Below are positions 1 to 5,953 of a stretch of 5,953 nt of DNA, piece by piece. The stretch spans positions 1 through 5,953 of the forward strand of contig CAKSVK010000199.1 of the NCBI GenBank assembly GCA_934502905.1. The letters are read 5' to 3'. The first letter of the stretch is position 1. Every line of letters begins with the position of its first letter. Made by a program: the position numbers and the translations under genes. Source of the stretch: an uncultured Chitinophagaceae bacterium (GTDB lineage: Bacteria; Bacteroidota; Bacteroidia; Chitinophagales; Chitinophagaceae). Under the pieces are notes generated by a model. The model saw only the letters and a list, made by a program, of their open reading frames with translations. It was not told the origin of the DNA and made no database searches.

Positions 1-2585
1 AAATAACCATTGGCACCTAATTTCCATTTTTCTGTAAGGCTGAATTCGCCGTTAAAGTTCATGCTCGAAGATATCCGCGTGTCATACCCCGAATAGTCAC
101 CGCGCATCATCCTGCTGAAGCTGAGCGAATAGGATACATTCACCGACCAGGGTATGTTGAAGTCAACAAATTGAGAGGGGTTATTTCGAACATAATCCAT
201 TTGTGCCTGTATCTGGTCGTTCGTAAGATTGTCATAGTTATCATACGCCATCTCCTCTTCCTTTTGTTTCTTCTCATCTTTCGGTTTGCTTTTAAAGCTG
301 GTGGAAGCATTGATGCTTCCCCCGGTAAACCGGCCCAATGACAGCTTACCATCCTGCCAGGCATAGCGGTTTACCCTGAAACCGTTGCGGGGATTTACCT
401 GGTACGGATCTATGGTAGCACTGGCAGTGATATTGATCTTTTCAAACAAAGTGCTCCTGGCATATACGTTGAAGGTGGACAACTTGAAAGAATCAGCCAG
501 TAAGTTATAGCTGCCCGTTATACCATAGCCGTCAATCAGCTTTACCTTTCGTACATCATCCTCTTCATCCGTAGCGGTGCTGTCCGTCGCTTTTTTCCGC
601 ACTTTCATTTCTATAAAGTTATCCAACCCAAAGCCAATGCTCCCCGATCTGCCATATCCATAACTCCCATATATGCTTTTCTCGTAATCCGACATCATCA
701 TTTTGGTACCAAAGGTATCCACCTGAACACTTCTATAATATGCACCAGACAGATCCGGCTTATATCCTATGCTCATCTGCGGGCGCATTACCTGCCTGAT
801 GGCCTGCACTTTTGCATTCTTGTTCTTGAACTGGAGTGTTGCAAACATGGAAGTACTGAAAGAAACGGACATGGATATATCCCTTGCCGTATGGAAACCT
901 TTATAAATGGCCGTATCGACCCTGCTGGTGGTATCGTTCCAGGTTCTGACAAATCTCTGTGAATACCAACGTTCCTGGTAGCTGAACCCCGGTGATATCT
1001 GGATAGAGCCCAGCTGCGGTAATGCCAGTGTGATCGGGATGTTGTGCTGCGCTCCATACTGGAATGTATCGATTATTTGCTGAAAGGTAAAGTTGGTATC
1101 AATAAAAGTGGTCTGTCCCTTGATGCCGCCGGTATACCCGATACCCAGCTTTTGATACCATTTTCCACTGCCCACCATTTCCTTCGGCTGAAACGGATAA
1201 ATGGTATTCACATTGAAGTTGATATCCGGCGCATTGATATTTATCCGCGCCGTCTGGTTATTCTGGTTGTGCCCAAGGTTCAGGGAAAGGTTATACGGCT
1301 TTCCGATCCAGGTTTTCTGGTAGGAAATGGAGGAGCTCATCTGGTTGGTAAAGCTCAGCGGCTGCGAATAGCTTCCTCCGGCGCCGTTGCTCTGGTCTAC
1401 GAACGAGTTGTTTGTAACACCACGAACATATTTACTGGAGCCGGCATTCACACTGGCGGAGAAGCTCACCCCGGGTCTGGCCTTGCTGTCCATCCTGTGG
1501 CTCCAGTTAAGCATAAAGGTTTTGGTCTTGTTATAGTCCCTGTCACCCTTACTGATACCCGTATGCGTATTTTGATAGCTGAAGTTCAAAGAACCATTAT
1601 AACGGTAACGCACCCTGTAAGTGGGCGCAAAATTTAATCGCCAGCTACCATATGAATAGATATCTCCCCGGACGGTAAAATCAAAATAATCGTTGATCAC
1701 CTTATAATAACCCAGGCCTTCCAAACCCAGCCCGTATGTGCTTACCACTGACAGTTGAGGGGCTATAATACCTGAAGTCCTGCCGCTTTGTATGGGAAAC
1801 ATACCAAACGGCAAAGCGACCGGAAGGACGGGCACATTTTCAAACTCCACTCCCACCGGGCCGGTTACCGCCACTTTCTTGGTAATATATTTTACTCTTT
1901 TTGCCCTAAAGGCAAAATGCGGGGTATCCAGGTTACAGGTAGTAAACCGTCCCTTATATGCATAAATAGTCTGGGCATCTACCTTTTTTACGATCTGGGC
2001 ATAATTGAACAATTCCGCCTGCTGGAAATAGCTGCTGTGCGTGAGTCCTTTCTGAGTTTTAAAATTAAACTCAAGGCTGTCGCTCACCGTTACAATATCC
2101 GCCTGTACCAGTTTTGCCTGCGATGCGGAGCTGTCTGTCGCTCCTTTTATCATCTTGGCCTTTACCAGGTTGGTTTGCTGGTCAAATTCTATCAGCGGAG
2201 CGGTAAGGTGCACATCCTTATATTTTACGTCCGTCTCTGTATACAGGTAAAGCTTTTTGCCCACTACATCCAATACCATGGAATCCCTGGCTTCGTACTC
2301 TATTGGAGCGTCTATGGAATCTTTGGAAATACGCACGCTGAAAGAATCTACTTTGGGCACGCGTATACTATCAGTCATCAAAGAATCGTTATGGATGGAG
2401 GGGGGAACATTTTTGGGGAGCGTATCCACCGCCGGTAATGTGTCTGTAATCGCTGTTAAATTATTGCCAAAAGCATGGGAGATACGGTCATTTGCCTTCC
2501 CATTGTACGTTATTACACCTGAAAGCAGCAGTAAGGTTAAGATAAATATATAATTTCGCTTAAATTTGCGATGTCTTTTTTTCAT
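1..2585 (-). CDS. lptD: LptD-type LPS assembly outer-membrane protein, C-terminus cut by window edge
   Basis: The minus-strand frame is open from ATG at 2585-2583 to the left edge, giving 861 codons with no stop; Bacteroidota members usually run somewhat longer, so only the last part of the barrel is missing. Seen: a basic N-terminus (MKKRHRKFKR) and hydrophobic stretch at residues 12-25, a signal peptide; a Asp/Ser/Thr/Pro-rich linker about 40-100; an OstA/LptA-like beta domain about 105-215 (LTAPLIEFD at 127-135); the TTC motif with Cys217; LPFGMFP...R.SGIIAP at 258-276, the conserved LptD junction before the barrel; then alternating polar/aromatic beta strands typical of a large barrel from about 280. 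Family role: with LptE, LptD inserts LPS into the outer leaflet of the outer membrane, receiving it from a periplasmic OstA/LptA bridge. The ATG is preferred because it directly precedes the signal peptide; an ATG at 2589 is in another frame. Charged segments at 664-680 and 766-790 are probably surface loops. Family assignment is firm; function in this organism is inferred. Confidence 0.93.
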   Translation of the reverse strand, partial: MKKRHRKFKRNYIFILTLLLLSGVITYNGKANDRISHAFGNNLTAITDTLPAVDTLPKNVPPSIHNDSLMTDSIRVPKVDSFSVRISKDSIDAPIEYEARDSMVLDVVGKKLYLYTETDVKYKDVHLTAPLIEFDQQTNLVKAKMIKGATDSSASQAKLVQADIVTVSDSLEFNFKTQKGLTHSSYFQQAELFNYAQIVKKVDAQTIYAYKGRFTTCNLDTPHFAFRAKRVKYITKKVAVTGPVGVEFENVPVLPVALPFGMFPIQSGRTSGIIAPQLSVVSTYGLGLEGLGYYKVINDYFDFTVRGDIYSYGSWRLNFAPTYRVRYRYNGSLNFSYQNTHTGISKGDRDYNKTKTFMLNWSHRMDSKARPGVSFSASVNAGSSKYVRGVTNNSFVDQSNGAGGSYSQPLSFTNQMSSSISYQKTWIGKPYNLSLNLGHNQNNQTARININAPDINFNVNTIYPFQPKEMVGSGKWYQKLGIGYTGGIKGQTTFIDTNFTFQQIIDTFQYGAQHNIPITLALPQLGSIQISPGFSYQERWYSQRFVRTWNDTTSRVDTAIYKGFHTARDISMSVSFSTSMFATLQFKNKNAKVQAIRQVMRPQMSIGYKPDLSGAYYRSVQVDTFGTKMMMSDYEKSIYGSYGYGRSGSIGFGLDNFIEMKVRKKATDSTATDEEDDVRKVKLIDGYGITGSYNLLADSFKLSTFNVYARSTLFEKINITASATIDPYQVNPRNGFRVNRYAWQDGKLSLGRFTGGSINASTSFKSKPKDEKKQKEEEMAYDNYDNLTNDQIQAQMDYVRNNPSQFVDFNIPWSVNVSYSLSFSRMMRGDYSGYDTRISSSMNFNGEFSLTEKWKLGANGY
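303..320. repeat. 18-bp palindrome inside lptD
   Basis: Two 8-bp arms (GGAAGCAT and ATGCTTCC) flank a 2-base spacer at 311-312. As RNA it could form a 7-bp stem with a four-base loop. It lies within the lptD reading frame (residues about 756-761) and encodes ordinary barrel sequence. It may be chance; no role can be assigned. Confidence 0.4.
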
Positions 2586-2600
2586 ACATATAACAGGCGA

Positions 2601-2608
2601 CAAAAATA
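2601..2608 (-). promoter_or_regulatory. Candidate Bacteroidota -7 element for lptD
   Basis: Read on the minus strand this is TATTTTTG, an exact match to the Bacteroidota sigma-70-type -7 consensus TAnnTTTG. The -33 side is weak: GTTTTC (2630-2625) sits 16 bases upstream and no exact TTG is present. Transcription would begin only about 10 bases before the lptD ATG at 2585, giving a very short leader, which is a caution. There is no Shine-Dalgarno sequence before the start. Confidence 0.45.
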
Positions 2609-2614
2609 GCCATA

Positions 2615-2641
2615 TTGGCGGTAAGAAAACGTGAAGATTTG
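2615..2641 (+). promoter_or_regulatory. Candidate promoter for the amidase gene
   Basis: A TTG at 2615-2617 is followed, after 16 bases, by AAGATTTG at 2634-2641, one mismatch from the Bacteroidota -7 consensus TAnnTTTG. The leader to the ATG at 2678 would be about 30 bases. The region is the only intergenic DNA between divergent lptD and the amidase gene, so a plus-strand promoter is expected here; the exact element is uncertain. Confidence 0.35.
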
Positions 2642-2677
2642 GTCAGAATTACTAACCCTTAAAAAATTAACAACGGC

Positions 2678-3589
2678 ATGCACAGGTGGTTAATTGTTTC
2701 AACCATAGTTTCCTTTGTTTTATTTTCTTCCTATACCGGCTTTACTCAAAGCAAGAACCGCATTAAAACCATTATCGTTGACGCGGGACACGGAGGCGGA
2801 GAGCCTGGCGCCAGGGGCACTTATTCAACAGAAGCTGAACTGACATTGAAGTTCTCCCTGAAGGTTGCAGAACTGCTGCGGGATGAGCTGCCGGGCATCA
2901 ACATTATTGAAAGTCGTACCACTGACGTGTTCCATAGTGTTCGGGAAAAGGCCGACTTTGCCAATAAGAACAACGGTGACCTGTTTGTTTGCATACACGT
3001 AAATGCTGCCCCTCCTGTCCGTCATTCGGAGATCACCGGACACAGGAACCGGGTTTACTATACCGGAAAAGGAAAAAACCGGAAAAAACATGTAAAACGG
3101 GAGCCTGTTTACAGGCGATGGACGACTCCCAACCCGCGGATAGGCACAGAAACCTATGTATGGGCGGCTGACAGGGATGCGGCAAAAGCCGGTGCAATAG
3201 CGGAAAGGTTTGAATCTGCCGAAGACACCATGGACATCCCCGATATCAACTCCCCCGAAGGTTTAATAGCCAGCAGACTATGGGTGCAACGTTATTTTAA
3301 GAACAGCGTGCGGCTGGCCACCCTGGTGGAAGATGAGTTTACAAAAATAGGCAGGAAAAGCTGGGGGGTTAAGCAAAGGAACGAGAAGGGCATATGGGTT
3401 TTACAGGCCACCAATATGCCGGCCGTGCTGATCGAAACAGGCTTTATTACTAACAAGGAAGAAGAAGATTACCTGAACAGCACCACCGGCCAGATCGAAA
3501 TGTCGGAAGCCATGGTACGTGCGGTGGTAGCTTATGTAAAACTCATCAATGGTCCTTCTGCCGTTACTACCCAGGCGGAATCAAAGTAA
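2678..3589 (+). CDS. Exported N-acetylmuramoyl-L-alanine amidase (Amidase_3 family)
   Basis: This 303-residue zinc amidase cleaves the bond between N-acetylmuramic acid and L-alanine of peptidoglycan in the periplasm, a reaction used in wall remodelling and daughter-cell separation (AmiA/B/C family). Seen: a signal peptide at about 1-23 (hydrophobic core, possible cleavage near GFTQ); the zinc motif DAGHGG with His38; the second ligand, probably Glu52 in EAELTL; CIHVNA with His107; and the C-terminal LIETGFITN with catalytic Glu253. All expected active-site residues are present. Residues about 111-155 form an insertion before GTETYVW, rich in Lys/Arg (13 of 40 at 115-154). No SH3, LysM or SPOR wall-binding domain is visible. 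The start is the first ATG after an in-frame stop at 2660-2662; its leader is A-rich without a Shine-Dalgarno sequence. It is divergent from lptD and precedes the MCE gene by 156 bp. Whether it needs an EnvC/NlpD-like activator cannot be told. Confidence 0.95.
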   Translation: MHRWLIVSTIVSFVLFSSYTGFTQSKNRIKTIIVDAGHGGGEPGARGTYSTEAELTLKFSLKVAELLRDELPGINIIESRTTDVFHSVREKADFANKNNGDLFVCIHVNAAPPVRHSEITGHRNRVYYTGKGKNRKKHVKREPVYRRWTTPNPRIGTETYVWAADRDAAKAGAIAERFESAEDTMDIPDINSPEGLIASRLWVQRYFKNSVRLATLVEDEFTKIGRKSWGVKQRNEKGIWVLQATNMPAVLIETGFITNKEEEDYLNSTTGQIEMSEAMVRAVVAYVKLINGPSAVTTQAESK

Positions 3590-3604
3590 TTTCCTTTACA
3601 ATTA

Positions 3605-3638
3605 TTGAAGCTGCTTTACTGCAAGAATAGTATTTTTG
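3605..3638 (+). promoter_or_regulatory. Candidate internal promoter before the MCE gene
   Basis: TATTTTTG at 3631-3638 matches TAnnTTTG exactly and is the same octamer as the candidate lptD -7 element. A TTG at 3605-3607 lies 23 bases upstream, a little far for the usual -33 spacing; TTTAC at 3615-3619 is another weak option. A leader of about 100 bases to the ATG at 3746 would result. This suggests the MCE and OstA-like genes can be transcribed apart from the amidase gene. No clear terminator separates them, so read-through is also likely. Confidence 0.45.
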
Positions 3639-3649
3639 TGTAGAATGTA

Positions 3650-3670
3650 TTGATTTTGAATAATAATCAA
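3650..3670 (+). repeat. Short inverted repeat in the MCE leader
   Basis: TTGATT (3650-3655) and AATCAA (3665-3670) are exact inverted copies around a 9-base loop. The stem is AT-rich and there is no following T-run, so it is not a convincing terminator. It lies just downstream of the candidate promoter, where it could be an operator or a leader hairpin, or simply chance. Confidence 0.25.
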
Positions 3671-3745
3671 CGGAGAATTGTCGTTCATCCGGTTGGCTTG
3701 GGAGGAAATTGTGGAAGCGAATAAAAGCCATTAAAAAAAGTTCAG

Positions 3746-4753
3746 ATGATTAAAGTCTCGAATGAAACCAAAGTAGGTGTAATAACAGCTATTGCGATCA
3801 CATTGCTAATTCTCGGCTTCAATTTTTTGAAGGGAAAACCCATTTTTGAAAAAACTTTTAAAGTATATACCACCTTTCAGTCGGTAGAGGGGTTGTCCGT
3901 TTCCAACGCCGTAATGATCAACGGGCTACAGGTTGGTAAGGTATATGAAATGAAGGAAGTGGATGCCAACCTCAGCGGAGTACTGGTGACACTCAACTTC
4001 AACAAAGACATCAACATCCCCCGGAATTCTATCGCTCATATTTCCAGAAGCCTTCTTGGCAATACCACCATAGACATACAACTCGGCGACGCCCCTGCTT
4101 TTGTTAAAAACGGCGACTCCATTACCAGCAATTCTGAAATGGGATTGATAGACCAGGTAAAAGGTTCTCTGGATCCCACACTGATCAAGGTAAATGCCGC
4201 TTTGACTTCGCTGGACTCCGTATTAAAGCTTATCGGGGCGATATTTGATCCCAATACCCAAAATAATCTTCAGGGTGTTATCGGTAACCTGGCAGTTTCC
4301 TCAGCCCATCTGACCCATTTGTTAAATGCACAAAGCGGGGCATTGGCAAAAACACTCAACAATGCCAGCAGCTTTACAGATAATCTTAAAAACAACAACG
4401 ATACCATTACCAATATACTCTCGAACCTGAATCAAACGACGGGCAAGCTTGCCAACCTTGAACTGGAACAGACTTTAACAAAATTACAGTCCACCGTAAC
4501 CGAACTTAATACTACCTTGAACAAAGTAAACAGTAATGAGGGCACGCTGGGACTGCTTATGAATGATAAAAAATTATACAACAACCTGAATTCAACCGCG
4601 AATAGCCTGAACGTGCTGTTGCAGGATTTCAGGATACATCCCCGCAGATATACCGGAGGGCTGGTTTTCGGTAAAAAAGACAAGTCTGCTCCGCTAATGA
4701 CCCCGCTGCCGGACACAACGACTATGGTGCCTGAAAAGGATAAAAAAAGGTAA
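3746..4753 (+). CDS. MlaD/MCE-family inner-membrane lipid-transport protein
   Basis: This 335-residue protein has a short cytoplasmic N-terminus, one transmembrane anchor at about 11-29, and a single MCE domain at about 37-115. Within it are the signatures VEGLSVSNAVMINGLQVGKV (47-66) and IPRNSIAHISRSLLGNTTI (91-109), the MCE beta-barrel core. Residues about 140-290 are helical and Asn/Thr-rich, with clean heptad spacing at Leu244, Leu247, Val251, Leu254, Leu258 and Val261. A conserved-looking GTLGLLMNDKKLYNNL (266-281) follows, then a Pro/Thr and Lys-rich tail. MCE proteins usually form hexameric rings that pass phospholipids between inner and outer membrane with an MlaE-type permease and MlaF-type ATPase; neither partner is in the window. 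The ATG is fixed by an in-frame stop at 3722-3724 with no other ATG between. Its stop overlaps the next start (TAATG), implying translational coupling. The family is firm; the cargo is unknown. Confidence 0.93.
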   Translation: MIKVSNETKVGVITAIAITLLILGFNFLKGKPIFEKTFKVYTTFQSVEGLSVSNAVMINGLQVGKVYEMKEVDANLSGVLVTLNFNKDINIPRNSIAHISRSLLGNTTIDIQLGDAPAFVKNGDSITSNSEMGLIDQVKGSLDPTLIKVNAALTSLDSVLKLIGAIFDPNTQNNLQGVIGNLAVSSAHLTHLLNAQSGALAKTLNNASSFTDNLKNNNDTITNILSNLNQTTGKLANLELEQTLTKLQSTVTELNTTLNKVNSNEGTLGLLMNDKKLYNNLNSTANSLNVLLQDFRIHPRRYTGGLVFGKKDKSAPLMTPLPDTTTMVPEKDKKR

Positions 4754-5953
4754 TGGACATCACCCGGAAATTTTTCTTTCTTTTTGTATTATTAACTGGT
4801 ACCCTGCTTGTAAAAGGACAACAAACTGCTGCTGACACTTCCGGAAAGACGGTGAAAGATACCTCCCGCCTGGTAAACCTGATCAGGGCGGATGAGCTGC
4901 GCCAGGAATCTCCCAATGACAGCACTACCCTAGAGATTTTAATCGGAGACGCTCAACTACGACAGGGAAATACTTTTTTCAGGGGAGACAGCATTGTAAA
5001 AAATCAGCAAAAAAATATTATTGAAGTTTTTGGAAATATCCGGATAAACGACGCCGACAGTGTACATATATCATCTCAGTATCTTATCTACTATGGAGAT
5101 ATCAGGATCGCTCATCTAAAAAAGGCAGTAAAGTTAACAGACAAAAAAGCCACACTTACCACCGAAGCGCTGGAATATGATGTGAATACCAAAACAGGCA
5201 GCTACCGGAACAATGGAAAAATTGTCAACGGGGAATCAGTACTTACCAGTAAAGAAGGGTTTTATTATGCCGATACCAGAGATGCTTATTTTACTACGGG
5301 GGTAAAAATGGTAGACCCGGAATACACAATGGTAACAGATACATTGCTGTATAATGCAGATACAGAAAGAGCTACGTTCATCTCCCCCACTACCATAAAC
5401 GATGGCAAATCGGTCATCTATACTTCAGACGGATTCTACGATATGAAAACCGGGGATGCCGATTTTGGCAGCAGACCGGAGATGCGGGACAGTACGCAGT
5501 TTATCACTGCAAATACCATGAAGTTTAACAAGCAAAGCGGTGAAGGATTTGCAGAGGGAAATTTTATTTACAGAGACACGGCGCAGGGCGTAACTGTAAT
5601 GTCGGAACATGGCATATTCAATAATATCTTAAAAACCTTTCAGGCTACTACCAAGCCTGTTATGATCATAAAGCAGGACAATGATTCATTATTTGTAGCA
5701 AGCGACACACTTTATTCAGGCATCAAAATAGACAGTATTTACAAAAGAGATACCGTTGTGAAAGTTGTGGAGAGGGAAGTGTGGGTACCCAAAGACAGCG
5801 CAGCAGCAGAGAGCCTCAACAAAGGAAAACTGGCAGAGAAAACACGTCCTTCAATTCTTCAGGGCAGAAAAACAATACAGCCGGCGGACAGTACAAAAGA
5901 AACAGCAGACAGTTTACAGGCAAAAATGCCTCCGGCAATAGACAGTTCTCTTC
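4753..5953 (+). CDS. OstA/LptA-like periplasmic LPS-transport protein, C-terminus cut by window edge
   Basis: The frame starts at ATG 4753, overlapping the MCE stop codon by one base, and stays open for 400 codons to the right edge. An in-frame stop at 4741-4743 excludes a longer start; AAGG just before the ATG is a weak ribosome site. Seen: a signal peptide at about 1-22 (ending LLVKGQQ); an OstA-type beta domain from about 60 to 320 with FGNIRI at 93-98 and a repeating pattern of hydrophobic-Thr/Ser-x-x-x-Leu/Gly-x-Tyr/Phe; then a hydrophilic Asp/Ser/Lys-rich stretch at about 322-400. The aromatic closing each unit falls at 113, 142, 171, 200, 229 and 258, exactly 29 residues apart, then 289. 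The OstA/LptA fold is a beta-taco that shields LPS acyl chains while bridging to LptD. LptD is encoded divergently 2.2 kb away, which supports that role. No membrane anchor other than the signal peptide is visible. The family is firm; its use as an LPS bridge here is inferred. Confidence 0.88.
   Translation, partial: MDITRKFFFLFVLLTGTLLVKGQQTAADTSGKTVKDTSRLVNLIRADELRQESPNDSTTLEILIGDAQLRQGNTFFRGDSIVKNQQKNIIEVFGNIRINDADSVHISSQYLIYYGDIRIAHLKKAVKLTDKKATLTTEALEYDVNTKTGSYRNNGKIVNGESVLTSKEGFYYADTRDAYFTTGVKMVDPEYTMVTDTLLYNADTERATFISPTTINDGKSVIYTSDGFYDMKTGDADFGSRPEMRDSTQFITANTMKFNKQSGEGFAEGNFIYRDTAQGVTVMSEHGIFNNILKTFQATTKPVMIIKQDNDSLFVASDTLYSGIKIDSIYKRDTVVKVVEREVWVPKDSAAAESLNKGKLAEKTRPSILQGRKTIQPADSTKETADSLQAKMPPAIDSSL

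Noticed and set aside
1044..1637. A 197-codon plus-strand open frame antisense to lptD
   Set aside because: It lies wholly inside the strongly supported minus-strand LptD frame, has no recognisable domain or signal, and is explained as a shadow frame of barrel codons.
1788..2438. A 216-codon plus-strand open frame, with a second overlapping frame at 2257-2553
   Set aside because: Both are antisense to the N-terminal half of lptD, which holds the OstA-like domain and conserved SGIIAP region; the translations show no family features.
3057..3092. A repeated CCGGAAAA tract in the amidase gene as a possible slippage or mobile repeat
   Set aside because: Only two imperfect copies occur and both are explained by the Gly/Lys/Arg codons of the basic insertion; the reading frame is intact.
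3590..3745. Possible rho-independent terminator after the amidase gene
   Set aside because: No GC-rich stem followed by a T-run is present; the only inverted repeat (3650-3670) is AT-rich and lacks a T-tract.
4036..4925. Minus-strand open frames (4036-4254, 4432-4716, 4722-4925) opposite the MCE and OstA-like genes
   Set aside because: Each is antisense to well-supported coding sequence, with no promoter, start context or recognisable motif.
1..5953. CRISPR array, tRNA/rRNA gene, insertion sequence, phage or defence genes
   Set aside because: Nothing resembling regular spaced repeats, structured RNA genes, transposases or terminal inverted repeats was seen; coding regions fill almost the whole window.

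Overview
The window looks like chromosomal DNA from a Bacteroidota bacterium, most likely of the Chitinophaga/Chitinophagaceae type. Three things point there: the gene set and order match a core envelope locus of that phylum; starts lack strong Shine-Dalgarno sequences and sit behind A-rich leaders; and upstream octamers fit the Bacteroidota -7 promoter element TAnnTTTG. The lineage call is inferred from protein character and layout, not from a database search.

Layout: bases 1-2585 (minus strand) hold most of an LptD-type outer-membrane LPS translocon, cut by the left edge. A 92-bp divergent intergenic region (2586-2677) carries candidate promoters for both directions. On the plus strand follow an exported Amidase_3 N-acetylmuramoyl-L-alanine amidase (2678-3589), a 156-bp spacer with its own candidate promoter, a membrane-anchored single-MCE-domain (MlaD-type) protein (3746-4753), and, overlapping it by one base at TAATG, the first 400 codons of an OstA/LptA-like periplasmic protein cut by the right edge. 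No RNA gene, mobile element, CRISPR array or phage gene was seen.

How they fit together: all four products act between inner and outer membrane. The OstA-like protein is expected to carry LPS/lipooligosaccharide across the periplasm to LptD. The MCE protein is expected to handle (phospho)lipids from the inner membrane. The amidase cuts the peptidoglycan layer that both routes must cross. The locus therefore looks like an outer-membrane biogenesis cluster. The families are known. The less explained parts are the close coupling of the MCE and OstA-like genes, the regular 29-residue repeat in the OstA-like protein, the basic insertion in the amidase, and the single visible cysteine of LptD.
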